From Emiliania huxleyi CCMP1516 (Eukaryota; Haptophyta; Isochrysidales; Noelaerhabdaceae): 64,000 nucleotides of DNA. The notes below the pieces were generated by a model that was not told where the DNA came from, did not search any database, and saw only the letters and a program-made list of their open reading frames with translations. The DNA lies in assembly GCF_000372725.1 (NCBI RefSeq), contig NW_005200333.1, forward strand, positions 994,934-1,058,933. The letters are read 5' to 3'. Positions 41,279 to 51,250 of the stretch are shown piece by piece (position 1 is the first letter of the stretch; each line of letters starts with the position of its first letter). A program made the position numbers and the translations under genes.

Positions 41279-41514
41279 TATAAAATAAATAAATAAATAC
41301 AACGGACATCCCAAGCTAGGGCTGGGTCGAGGACAGACACGTCCCCACCTTTGCAGGATTTTGCAAAAGCGAGGGGGGAGGGCGCATCGCCGCGCGGAGA
41401 GGGCTGGGCACAGGGCACAGGGGATCTCTCTCGCATAGGATATGCACTCGGCGGCACGAGGGCAAGGCTGGGCGTCCTATTTGTGCTCCCCCCCGGACCC
41501 CTCGCTCTCGGGCA
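41279..41514 (-). repeat. Retroposon-like repeat with (ATTT)n tail
   Basis: Read on the - strand it ends GGGATGTCCGTTGTATTTATT, a simple-repeat tail. Related sequence with the same tail occurs at 48205-48520. Shared blocks include GGTGGGGAC near the tail and CTCGCATAGGATATGCACTCG versus CTCGTATAGGACAGGTTGCA farther in. No protein is recognised. Confidence 0.55.
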
Positions 41515-42440
41515 CTAACCATCTGACCACTCATCGACGGGGCTTGGCGAGCGGCCGCGCTGCGGGGTAGGGCTGGTGAGAATGGGCTCTGGCCACTCGC
41601 CCGTGCGGTTGTAACCCCGCATCTGTCGGACAGAGGCCTCGACCGCCCCTCGCGGCAAGCTCTCGAGCATCTCGAGCAGCTCGCCCGCCGCCATCGCCGC
41701 CTCGAACTGCTCCCTCATGCCGAGCGCGCCGCATACCCTGCGGACCGCCTCCTGCTGCACCTCGTCCGGCGTATCGGTTTCATAGCCGGACGAGTCAGCG
41801 GAGGCGGCCCGCTTGGCGGGCGGAGAGTCGGGCGACGGCGAGCGCGACTGGCGCGAGGGCCCGCTGCCGCGCGCGGACAGCGCGTTCTTGTCAACGAGAC
41901 GGGGTCCAGCATCGGCACGGCCCCTGGCACCGCGGCCCTTGCCGCGCTGCTGCTGCCCACGCTTCCTGCCCGGGTTAGGGACAGTGAAGGAGCAGCCGCT
42001 CACTCCGCCGCCGCTGGGCGGCGGCGGCACGCGCGCGGCGGCGGCCGGGCCCGCAGGCGCGGCGGGCTGGCCACCCGCGGTGGCACCCTGCGGCTGCGAT
42101 GCGGCTGCGGCGGCGTACGTCTTGGGCGCCGGCTCCGCGGCTGGCGGCGCTGCGGCAGGGGCGGGCGGCGCCGCAGGGCTCGCGCTCGCAGGCGGCTCCG
42201 TGGCCTGCGCCTGCCGCTCGTGGCGTACAGCGCGCTCAGCTGCGAGTGCGGGTGCAGCTGTACGATGACGTCGCCGCTCTGCGTCGCGGTGAAGGAGACC
42301 GAGTACGGCGCTTCGCCGTCGTTCTTCTTCTCCGCGTAGACGAGCGCGTAGTCGCACACCTGTCGTTGGTGGTCAGTGAAGATGGTCTCTGTGCAGCGCT
42401 CGGCGGAGCCGACGCGAGAGAAGTGCCGCCTGAACGCCAT
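41515..42440 (-). CDS. Unknown protein with low-complexity middle
   Basis: The start at 42440 gives MAFRRHFSRVGSAERCTETI, DHQRQVCDYALVYAEKKNDG and PYSVSFTATQSGDVIVQLHP, a compact N-terminal domain. A one-base frame change near 42235-42215 is needed to reach the Ala/Pro-rich middle (PKTYAAAAASQPQGATAG). Then come a Gly/Arg-rich stretch (GRKRGQQQRGKGRGARGRAD), phospho-site-like SRSPSPDSPP, and an ordered C-terminal domain (RVCGALGMREQFEAAMAAGE, LLEMLESLPRGAVEASVRQM). It looks RNA-binding-like, but no family is recognised. The frame change may be an assembly indel. Divergent from the hydrolase gene, with 95 bp between starts. Confidence 0.55.
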
Positions 42441-42535
42441 GCGTTCAGGCGCTTGTTCGAGCGTGGTGTTGCCCGCAGAATTCTTTTGTTCGGCCCGCTC
42501 GCTTGTGTAAAGCTGGCGTTCTGTGGTGTGTGTAT

Positions 42536-45322
42536 ATGCTGCTCGCGGCCACGGTCCTCTCCCTGGCCACCTCGCCGCGGCCGGCGCGCCGCGTGCCACA
42601 GAGACGCTTCGTCGTGCAGGGCGGTGCCTTCGTGGTCGCCGCCGCCGCCGCGCCTCGAGCTGCCGTGGGCTGGTGTGGCGAGGCGGTGCCTTCGTGGGCC
42701 TTCTTCGTCAAGTGGGACGACGGGCGGGTGCCGTTCGAGTGGGAGGGTGCCAAGGGCGAGGCGTACTGCCGCGTCGTCGGCGACCGCGCCCGCGAAGCCA
42801 AGGCGGGCGTCCCTCCAATCCTGCTCGTCGGCACTCCCGGACTCGGATACGACTACCTCGAGAACCTCGAGGCGTTGACGGTGTCGGACCGGCGCGTGGT
42901 CGAGGTGGTGTTTGCCGGCACGAACGGCGCCGCGTCGGCGCCGCTGCTCACCGCGGACGCCTGCGCCGCTCAGCTGGGCGCCGTCGTGCGGTCGCTCGGC
43001 GTGCAGAAGGCGGACACTTGCCAGACGTTGCCCAGACACTTCCTAGAGAGCGTGTCTCGGCGTGCAGCAGGCGGCTGGCGCTACGCGGAGACTTCCTGGA
43101 CGCTGCCTAGACACGCTTTCTGGGCACGACCTTCCGACACTCTCTAGACACTTTCTAGACAGACTCTCTCTCTCCACGACACGTCCACGACACGTCCACG
43201 ACACGGCCACGACACGGCCACGGCAGGTGTCGCTGGTGGCGCACGGGCTTGGAGCGGTGCCCGCGCTGCGGATGCTCGAGCGGCAGCCCACCCTCGTCTC
43301 CTCCCTCTCGCTGCTCTCGCCCTACGGCAGCCTCGCCGACTCGAGGCCGGCGAGGAAGTGCCTAGGAAGTGTCGAGGAAGTGTCAAGGAAGTGTCTCTAG
43401 GCAGCCTTGCCGACTTGAGGCCGGCGGCCGCCGACGCGGTGCGCTCCCATCTTCGCCGCCACCCTCTCTGTCGCCCTCGCTTCGGCCACCCTCTCCGTCA
43501 CCGCCGTCGCCGCCGCCGCTGCCGCCGCCGCCGCCACCACCGCCACCGGCGGCACTCCCTTCGCCCTTGCCACCACCCTCTCCACCGCCTTCGCCGCCTA
43601 CTAGGTGCGGGCCGTGTCCAGCCGAGGCGGCGGCGCCGCGGCGGCGCTGCTCCCGACCACAAGCCGCAGCGCGTCCGCGTCGTGCGTCTCGGAGGCGGCG
43701 GCGGCGGCGGCAGACGGCGTGCTGCTGCCGCCGCTCCTCGATCGGAACGGCGACGGGGACAGCGACCGGTTCGGCGGCCTAGAAGCGGAATACCTACACG
43801 GGCTCTTGTGCTCCAGCCAGCGCTCGAGAGGACACGGACTGTACTCGACCGTGATTTGCACTCGTAGCCCGCGTGTCACGCGGAGCTCCGAGTACGCGGC
43901 ACGAGACCGTACTCCCGCCCTGAGGCTGGCGTCGTCTCAACCACACCCTGGCTCTGGCGTCTTCGTAGGCTTGGCGGCGCGCAGCTCGGCCGGCGCCTCT
44001 AGAGGGCAGGAAGACAGACCCCGTGCATGCTTCGGACAAGGAGAGAGGACACGTACTCCGCCGGATTCCGCCGTGCTGCCGCCGTGCTGCCGCCGTGCTG
44101 CCGCTGCACTCTCTGTGTTCTCTCTCCCCAAATCTCCCCATATCTCCCCATATCTCCCCATATCTCCCCATATCTCTCTGTGTTCTCGCTCGCGCGTTGC
44201 GCCGAAGGGCACGGGCGCGACACACACCGTCCTCACACCCCAACCCCGCTATGTGCATGGCGCAGGCCGGCACCTCGAGGGCGTGCGGGTGCCGACGCTG
44301 CTCGCGAGCTTAGATGCGGAAGAAGCTCTCTCCACATCTCCCCACATCTCCCCACATCTCCCCACATCTCCCCACATCTCGAGGCCCTAGCGGAGCGCGG
44401 ATCGCACATCTCCCGACATCTCCCCACATCTCGAGGCCCTAGATGCGGGGCGCACAAGACTGCTGTCTTCCGACCACCACTCGAGAGGACGCGCATCGAA
44501 CGGCCGTCGGCAGCGGGATCCGTTGCACTCGCCCCTATGACTCTGACGCGATGCCACAAGTGCACGGCACACGCACACGGCGCACACGTAGAAGTCGCGT
44601 CTTCACGCTGTGTTAGGCTCGCGAGCGGCGGCGAGGCAGACATCGTCGACCGGTGCGTCAATGTATGCAACTGCAGAAGACGGGGCCGCATGTCAAGTGC
44701 TAGTTGCTATAAGAAGGAGACTGCGGTTGCATCGGCGAGGGACGAAGTTGCAGATTCTAAGGCTGGGATGGGTGATGGAGTATGGGATACCATTTCTAGG
44801 TCGTGGGAGGGGCTGCCCTCGTCGGTGAAGCGGCTCACCTTCGGCGCGAGCGGGCTCCGGACTGCGCGCCGAGAAAAAGAATTAAGGCGGCACGGCGCGA
44901 TTTCTTTTTTTAGGCGCGAGCGGGCACCTGCCCTTTGTCGAGCAGAAGGAGGAGTTCCTCACGCAGCTGGTCGATTTTCTCGACGCCGCAGACGGCGCCG
45001 CCACAGCCGCGCGCCCACGCCCCCGAGCTCCGCTCCTAAAAATCCACCACCTTAAGAGCAAATGCCGCCCTCCTAACCTCCCCCCATAAACCCCACCCAC
45101 CCCACTTCCCCATCACCCCAGCACCCCCCCCCCCCCCCATTCCCCCCCCTCCCCCCAGGCGTCGCCACCAACCGCGAGCTCAAGTTTGCCGACCTGCAGT
45201 CGACCCTGCGCGAGGCGACGTCTGCCGAGAGCCCGCTCCGCAGCGCGGGGGCGGAGAGGGACTGCTCGGCCTACAAGACCGAGGCGGCTCGCAAATACTG
45301 CCAGACTAGCACCAGGTCGTGA
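42536..45322 (+). CDS. Alpha/beta-hydrolase-like protein with nucleophile Ser replaced
   Basis: N-terminal hydrophobic leader (MLLAATVLSLATSPRPARRV), then PPILLVGTPGLGYDYLENLE, VSLVAHGLGAVPALRMLERQ, LSLLSPYGSLADLRPAAADA and, at the end, FGASGHLPFVEQKEEFLTQL, in hydrolase order. The nucleophile elbow is AHGLG where the family has GHSxG, so the Ser is Gly; the catalytic His (SGHLPF) is kept. Introns: 43010-43226, 43327-43400 and 44844-44913 (all GC-AG), 43439-43604 (GT-AG), 44995-45158 (GC-AG). Exons between 43900 and 44800 are not fully resolved (GVRVPTLLASLDAEE is one). The last exon reads VATNRELKFADLQSTLREAT and stops at 45322. Probably plastid or secretory; perhaps non-catalytic. Confidence 0.65.
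44126..44440 (+). repeat. CCCCATATCT / CCCCACATCT minisatellites in hydrolase introns
   Basis: Two blocks: 44126-44180 (CCCCATATCT) is bracketed by CTCTCTGTGTTCTC direct repeats (about 44106 and 44176). 44335-44440 (CCCCACATCT) is bracketed by CGAGGCCCTAG repeats near 44380 and 44432. Same class as at 8560, 30915, 31460 and 45890. Confidence 0.75.
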
Positions 45323-45748
45323 GCGGGCGCTCGACGGTGTCGCATGCCCGGCGGTGCTGTTGCACTGTGCGCCAGCTCCCCCTACAAAGCCGTATCGCCC
45401 TGCCCCCTGCGCTGGTGAGCTGTCGTGTGGTGTCTCGGTCTCAAACCTCGATCTCGTGCCGAGAGTCGTGGAGCTGGAGAGGGGTGTGGACCACACACGC
45501 AACTCCCTATAGCTAGGCGGCTTGTCAGTCAGTCTCTCGTACTCTCCGAGAGTACACATTACTCGTTAGTACGAGGTCGCGCGTGTCGGATAAAAAAGGA
45601 GCCACCAGATGTGCAAAAAGAAACTCTCTGCACGCTCTGAGTCTGCCGACAGGAGTTTGAAATACTCAAAAGGCGCGCCCTTTCGGGGAGAAATGAACTG
45701 ACCACGCTACGCTCTACGCTGCGGAGAGCGGAGCCCCCCCGCCGCTGG
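45323..45748. other. Intergenic, no gene seen
   Basis: Between the hydrolase 3' end and the minisatellite-bearing exon on the other strand. No repeat or gene recognised. Confidence 0.45.
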
Positions 45749-46190
45749 CTACCTCGGCCGTCCCGCAGCCTGCTCCCCCCGCTCTAGCGTCCGCAGCAAC
45801 GCCTCGACCTCCTCGCCCTCCTCCGCCGCCTCGTCGTCGGAGTAGCTCGCCGCGAGCAGCGCGAGGGCGAGCGGCGACTCCTGAGGTGAGATGTGGGGAG
45901 ATGTGGGGAGATGTGGGGAGATGTGGGGGAGATATGCGAGGGCGAGCGGCGACTCCTGAGGTGAGATGTGGTGAGATGTGGGGAGATGTGGGGAGATGTG
46001 GGGGAGATATGCGAGGGCGAGCGGCGACTCCTGAGGTGAGATGTGGGGAGATGTGGGGAGATGTGGGGAGATGTGGGGGAGATATGCGAGGGCGAGCGGC
46101 GACTCCTGAGGTGAGATGTGGGGAGATGTGGGGAGATGTGGGGAGATGTGGGGGAGATATGCGAGGGCGAGCGGCGACTCCTGAGGTGGT
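45749..46190 (-). repeat. 75-bp tandem unit copying an intron/exon junction, next to an orphan terminal exon
   Basis: Four 75-bp units, each made of CTCAGGAGTCGCCGCTCGCC followed by CTCGCATATC and four (CCCCACATCT)-type repeats. The last copy of the exon part runs into the frame SPLALALLAASYSDDEAAEE, GEEVEALLRTLERGEQAAG to a stop at 45749. The unit is 25 codons long and stop-free, so retention would be tolerated. The orphan exon could be a downstream - strand gene or an extension of RPC6; its start is not found. Confidence 0.7.
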
Positions 46191-46298
46191 GAGGCGCGGG
46201 TCAGGTGAGGCGAAGGTAAGGTGAGGCGCGGGTCAGGTAAACAGGTAAGCGGTGCGTGCGTGCGTGCGTGCGTGCGTCGGGCGCTGCTCTTCTTGCAG

Positions 46299-47441
46299 TT
46301 AGTGTGCGTGACTCCTCGAGATCCGACACTCCCGGCGAATCTCGGGGGGTCGTCTCGCCTTGATCGGCAGCAAGCTCGCGCCGTCAAACTGCAGGTACTT
46401 GTACTCCTTGCCTTCGCCGCCGCCGGACAAGTCGCACCGCCCCGTGATCTCGAGCTTCGCGTCAAAGACGAGCGACTGCAGGACCGAGTCCACGTCGGAG
46501 AGCGAGAGCGGCTTGCCTACGCAGGCGCAACCCCGGCCTGGTCTCGGGCTGGTCTGGCGCCACCTGCGGCATCTCTCGGGCGCCGCTTGCCTCGGATGAG
46601 CCCCGAGGAGGTGATGAAGTCGCGCACCTGCGTGTACCACACCTCCAGAGTGATACCACACCTCCAGAGTACCGAACCCAGTGTGGGTTCAGTCCCGTGG
46701 GTGGTGTGGTAGGGTGGCGACGTCGCGCACCTGCTGCGCCGTGGCGGTGAGGGTGGCCGAGCGAGCGATGTACTCGAGCGACGCCTGCGGCGGTGGCGAG
46801 GGCGGCGGTGGCGAGGGCGGCGGTGGCGAGGGTGGCGGGTATGGGGCGGTAAGTTCTCGCGGCGCCTGCTGCAGCACTTGGATCAGCGCGTGATCGAACT
46901 CTTGGTCGTCGGTGTACCACGCGCCGCCCGTGACCGCCACGCTCGGCTCGAGGCCCGCGAGCATGTACAACTTCTGGTTCTTGGCGGCGACCGACTTCAC
47001 GGATCGTATCAACCCGCGGCTCTCGAGCGTGCGTAGCACTTTGGCCACCTGCTGCTGCTGCAGGTTGGAGCGCACGCGCAGGTCCTTTGACTTTATGCCG
47101 GCGTTGCCCGCGCGCTCAATCTCCTGGTACAGCAGCCGGTCCTCTGCAGTGAGCCCGTCGAGCGTGCGCGCGCGCTTGGCGGACTGGTCCGACTGCAGAC
47201 GGAACACGAGCCCGCCCGCCGCCGTCTTGCTGATGGCGACGCGCTTGATGGCGAGCAGCGAGTTGAGCGCGGCCATCAGCGCCCCCTTGGGCGCCGTGCC
47301 AGACATGCGCTCCTCGAGCGCCTCCTTGGTGGCGCTACCGTCTAGCTCCTCAAAGAGACGCACAAGCTTCTCCTGCAGCGCTCCTCCATCCGAGCTGCTG
47401 GAGCTCGCCGCGGAAGCCGCGGCGGCACGCTTCGGTGCCAT
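46299..47441 (-). CDS. RPC6: RNA polymerase III subunit RPC6 (RPC34/POLR3F)
   Basis: RPC6 is a winged-helix subunit that helps Pol III open promoters and contacts TFIIIB. Diagnostic: LTAEDRLLYQEIERAGNAGI, RVRSNLQQQQVAKVLRTLES, RGLIRSVKSVAAKNQKLYML, GGAWYTDDQEFDHAL, VRDFITSSGLIRGKPLSLSD and DVDSVLQSLVFDAKLEITGR. Exons 47441-46731, 46627-46591 and 46516-46299 give ~321 residues, as in the family. Intron 1 (103 bp, GT-AG) contains an introner; intron 2 (74 bp) is GC-AG. The C-terminal Cys cluster of the family is not seen, so a further exon may exist or the cluster is lost. The start at 47441 fits MAPKRAAAAS. Confidence 0.9.
46654..46712 (+). mobile_element. Introner element, family 1, copy 3 (59 bp)
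   Basis: TACCACACC...GGTGTGGTAG, within RPC6 intron 1. A partial second end (TACCACACCTCCAGAGTGA, 46635-46653) is stuck to it. GCAGGTGCGCGAC is duplicated on both sides (near 46621 and 46722); the left copy in gene sense provides the GT donor, the right copy the CAG acceptor. Confidence 0.85.
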
Positions 47442-48204
47442 GACAGTGAAGCCTCTCGATGGGTTAGGTTTGGCCGCCGAGCCGCTCGACGTGGGAGGAG
47501 CGCGTGGCAGGAACTGCTCGCGGTTCGCGTCGATCGCAAGAAAAAAAGAAAGACTGCAGGCCACACGTTGTGCATCCCTTCGGGGGCCCCTCCTCGCCGG
47601 GGAAAAGTGTGCCGGCGGTTCACGAAGCGTTCAGCAGCCTCATGATACAGCACACAGCCGTGCTGCATTACCATCTCGGCGACGGCTTTGAGCCCCACCA
47701 GCTTGCTCAGATCCTGACAACAAAGTGTTAGATTTGTTTGGTATGCTAAAAATCTCTCAGATCCTGTTCGGCTGTTCGTCGCCGCACAACACAAAGGTCA
47801 ACCAACTTGGACGGCTGGCGTTCGAGATCTTGCCGAGCAGTCTGAGCGACGGCTATGTTGATTCGCGCGACATTGAGGCGCTCCGCAACCAGAAGGGTGT
47901 CGGCGAGTGGAGTGTGGAGCAGCTGCAGCAGCTCTGCGACACGGGCGCCTGTTCCTACCTCATGGCGCTGCGGGCTCGGCGGCGGCAGTAGAGGGAGGGG
48001 CCGAGGGACCATACCCCCCCACCCCTGTCGAGGGCTAGCCTTGGGCGGTCAGGACCATACCCCCCCACCCTTCGGGCCTTGCCTCACCATACCATACCCC
48101 GGAAAAATTTGGAACCCTGCTTGCTGGGGAGTCCACAATTCACGATGTCCACAATTCTTCGTGGTGTACCTGTGTTAGTGCCAGTGCGCGCCAGTCCCGT
48201 TCCC
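47442..48204. other. Intergenic with a weak small gene candidate
   Basis: The + frame 47725-47991 (88 residues: HNTKVNQLGRLAFEILPSSL, EALRNQKGVGEWSVEQLQQL) looks protein-like but is unrecognised. 47568-47604 is the inverted copy of the short repeat at 33069. 48001-48110 holds a GACCATACCCCCCCACCC duplication. Confidence 0.35.
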
Positions 48205-48520
48205 ATAAATAAATAAATACAACGGACATCCCAAGCTAGGGCTGTCCCGTTCCCAATAAATAAATAAATAAAACGGGCACGCCAAACGAGGGGTGGGAGA
48301 GGGACAGGGTCCCCACCTGCACGAGCAGGATCTTGGAAGGACGATCAGGGACACAGGGGAACGGGAGCGGGGAGCGCATCGCGACACGGAGGGGGGCTGG
48401 GCAGGGTTCACCCACACGACAGGGTCCCAGGGATTCCTCTCTCGTATAGGACAGGTTGCACCCGGCGGCACGGGGGCAGGCGCGGGCCTCCTACTGGTTG
48501 CGCTCTCCTAGTTCTCCTGC
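48205..48520 (-). repeat. Two nested retroposon-like copies with (ATTT)n tails
   Basis: (AAAT)n at 48205-48221 followed by ACAACGGACATCCCAAGCT, and again at 48256-48272 followed by AAACGGGCACGCCAAACGA. Each, on the - strand, is the tail end of the family seen at 41279-41514. The first copy is only ~50 bp, so it is strongly 5'-truncated. Confidence 0.55.
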
Positions 48521-48660
48521 TCCTGACAAGGGACAGCGACAGGCTCGCAGCACGGTGGACTCCCTATTCCACTGGCGATCTCTCTCGACTAGCGACCTTC
48601 CTCCGGCTTCTCACGTTCCCAGTGTTGTGCGAGGGAAAGATAAAGATTCTTTTCTTCACG

Positions 48661-50490
48661 ATGTCCACCCCGCCGCGCCGCTGCTTGCGCCGCCTCGCCT
48701 CCGCCTCCACCGCCGCGCCCTCGCCAGACGCGCCGCCGCCCGCCCGGCTCCTCGACCTCCCCAGGGAGCTCCTCGAGCGCGTCCTCTCCCGCTTCAACAG
48801 CCCCATCAACATCGCTCGCGTCGCGGCCGTCTCGCGTCTCTTTCACGCCTCGCTCGCGGCGGAGGGCATCCGCTTGTGGGCGCAAGAGCGCGGCTTCGAG
48901 CTGCCGGCGCAGCCGGAGGACGAGAACTGCACCGTGCGGTGGCTGTGCTTCGCGGCGCTACTTCGCGAGGCCCACCCGCCGGCGAGGGCGGCGGCAGGCT
49001 CCTTCCACAGCGTCTTCATCGACGGCGAGGGGCGGCTCTCGTCGTGCGGCAAGGCTGAGAGTTGGCGGCCAGGCCTCCTTGGCCACGGCGAGGGGGTGAC
49101 GCGGCTCAACACGCCGACCCGCCTCCCCTCCCCGCTGGGTGGCGAGCGCGCCGTGAGCGTGTCGGCTGGAGTCCACCACAGCCTGGCCCTCGCCGCCGAC
49201 GGCAGCATCTGGAGCTGGGGCGGTGGAGCCTCAGGCCAGCTGGGTCACGGTGACGTGCAGGAGCAGACGCTGCCCAAGAAGGTCGAGGCCTTTGCTGGCC
49301 AGCGCGTCGTCGCTGTATCGGCAGGAGGCAGCCACAGCCTCGCCCTCACAGCCGCTGGCGCCCTCTGGAGCTGGGGCGGTGGAGCCTCAGGCCAGCTGGG
49401 CCACGGCAACCAGCTGCTGCCCAAGAAGGTCGAGGCCTTCGCCGGACAGCGCGTCGTCGCTGTATCGGCAGGAGGCAGCCACAGCCTCGCCATCACCGCC
49501 GACGGCAGCGTCTGGAGCTGGGGCTTTGGAGCCCGTGGCCGGTTGGGCCTCGGCGACGAGCAGATCCAGCTGCTGCCCAAGAAGGTCGAGGCCTTCGCTG
49601 GGCGGCGCGTCGTCGCCGTGTCGGCTGGACGCAGCCACAGCCTCTCCATCACCGCCGACGGCGCCGTCTGGAGCTGGGGCGATGGCTCCTCTGGCAAGTT
49701 GGGCCACGGCAACGAGCAGCACCAGCACCAGCCCAAGAAGGTCGAGGCCTTTGCTGACCAGCGCGTCGTCGCTGTGTCGGCTGGATGCGTCCACAGCCTC
49801 GCCCTCACCGCCGACGGCAGCGTCTGGAGCTGGGGCTGTGGAGGGGATGGCCAGCTGGGCCACGGCGACGAGCAGAGCCAGCTGCTGCCCAAGAAGGTCG
49901 AGGCCTTTGCTGGCCATCGCGTCGTCGCTGTCTCGGCTGGAGACTTCCACAGCCTCACCGCCGGCGGCCATGTCTGGAGCTGGGGCTCTAGTGTGTACGG
50001 CCAGTTGGGCCACGGCGACCAGCAGCACGAGCTGCTGCCAAAGAAGATGGACGTGTGGGCAAGCCAGCCGAGCACGCCCTTCTCCTCTGACGGGGAGGGC
50101 AGCGACGAGGACAGCGACGAGGGGAGCGACGAGGGGAGCGGCGAGGGCAGCAACGACGAGGACAGCGACGACGAGGGCAGCGAGGAGGCCAGCGAGGAGG
50201 AGAGCGGCGAGGAGGACGACGAGGAGAGCGGCGAGGAGGAGAGCGGCGGCGAGGAGAGCGGCGGCGAGGAGGGCGGGGACAGTGGCGACGACAGCGAGGT
50301 CAGCGATGCGGGCCACGGTTGCGGACGTGGCGGGAAGGGCGGCACCGGTTTCTTCGGGAACGGCAAGGGATCGCCCGGCGGCAAAGGCAAGGGCGGCAAG
50401 GGCAGCAAGGGCGGGAAGGGTAAGGTTGACGGCAAGGGCAAGGGCAAGGGGAAGGGAAGAGGGAAAGGGAAGGGAAAGGGCGGCTACTGA
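48661..50490 (+). CDS. F-box-like / RCC1-repeat protein with acidic and Gly-Lys tail
   Basis: 609 residues, intronless. Residues ~30-80 (LLDLPRELLERVLSRFNSPI, NIARVAAVSRLFHASLAAEG) are F-box-like. Residues ~110-475 form RCC1-type propeller blades with the repeat VVAVSAGGSHSLALTADGSV...WSWGxGxxGQLGHG and a linker LPKKVEAFAGQR repeated between blades. Then a Ser/Asp/Glu/Gly repeat tail (EESGGEESGG) and a terminal KGKGKGRGKGKGKG block. RCC1 propellers bind chromatin, GTPases or ubiquitin targets; with the F-box an SCF adaptor is plausible. A scrap of a relative is at 6255-6316. Confidence 0.88.
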   Translation: MSTPPRRCLRRLASASTAAPSPDAPPPARLLDLPRELLERVLSRFNSPINIARVAAVSRLFHASLAAEGIRLWAQERGFELPAQPEDENCTVRWLCFAALLREAHPPARAAAGSFHSVFIDGEGRLSSCGKAESWRPGLLGHGEGVTRLNTPTRLPSPLGGERAVSVSAGVHHSLALAADGSIWSWGGGASGQLGHGDVQEQTLPKKVEAFAGQRVVAVSAGGSHSLALTAAGALWSWGGGASGQLGHGNQLLPKKVEAFAGQRVVAVSAGGSHSLAITADGSVWSWGFGARGRLGLGDEQIQLLPKKVEAFAGRRVVAVSAGRSHSLSITADGAVWSWGDGSSGKLGHGNEQHQHQPKKVEAFADQRVVAVSAGCVHSLALTADGSVWSWGCGGDGQLGHGDEQSQLLPKKVEAFAGHRVVAVSAGDFHSLTAGGHVWSWGSSVYGQLGHGDQQHELLPKKMDVWASQPSTPFSSDGEGSDEDSDEGSDEGSGEGSNDEDSDDEGSEEASEEESGEEDDEESGEEESGGEESGGEEGGDSGDDSEVSDAGHGCGRGGKGGTGFFGNGKGSPGGKGKGGKGSKGGKGKVDGKGKGKGKGRGKGKGKGGY

Positions 50491-51250
50491 GCGCCCCGTC
50501 GCTGAAACGCATCACGGTTGGCATGTGGCGTTGGGCTACCGCGCGCATTACATTCCATGTTAGTAGAACATGTTTCCCTCTCTTTGAGACACACAAGAAT
50601 TGAGAGTACTTGAGTAGTCGTTACCGAGGATGGTGTGGACAAACCAGATCCCACACAGCACACTATGTTATATCATAGGACATAACATACTGAGATACCA
50701 GGCTCTTCCCTGGCATATCAGCTATCAAGAAACCGTCTGACTTCTAGGAGGAGGAGCTCTGTATTCTGCTTTTTCGACACATCCCACAGATCACACATCC
50801 GGGCCATGGGAATATCGGTCCAGACGCTCTGTCTGGGTTCTGGTTTTTCGAGGTGTGAACGATCTCCCGGAGGGGTCATTCCGCCGGAATGACCCCTCAT
50901 TAACTAATCGGATTCCGAATGGGTCGAACGGGAGTACTGTGACGGCGGAGTTGACGTCTCCGTCGGTCCTAGCGGCGTGGCTGAGGGCGGCGGTGGAGGC
51001 GCCCGAGGGCGCGGCGTGGCTGGTTGGGGGCGGGGTGGAGTGCCCAGGAGCGTGCCCTGGGATTTCTCCGCCCAGTCCGGGGCTGCGTCGAACCTTCCAT
51101 CACCCTGGGGAACCGGTGTTGGATCTTGGAAGTTAAGATATATTACTTTTGTGCACCACAGTGTGTCTGTGTGCATATTTAGGCCTCTCTCCCGCTCCGG
51201 CTGCAGCGCCTCACGCCTCTCTACCATGCGAATCCGCTCCATGAACTGCG
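50491..51250. other. Intergenic between convergent genes
   Basis: No gene seen. Holds the perfect palindrome listed separately and AT-richer DNA near 50640-50740. Confidence 0.5.
50871..50897. repeat. 27-bp palindrome
   Basis: AGGGGTCATTCCG is followed by one C and then its exact reverse complement. As RNA it would form a 13-bp stem. It may be a terminator-like structure, a protein site or the relic of an inverted-repeat element. Confidence 0.7.

Noticed and set aside
44128-44440. Reading through minisatellites as Pro/His/Ser-rich protein repeats (PHISPYLPIS)
   Set aside because: The hydrolase frame makes better sense if these are spliced out, and the same repeats sit in introns of other genes.
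45886-46224. A + strand frame of CGEMWGDVGRCGG repeats
   Set aside because: Minisatellite read in the wrong strand; the coding context is on the - strand.
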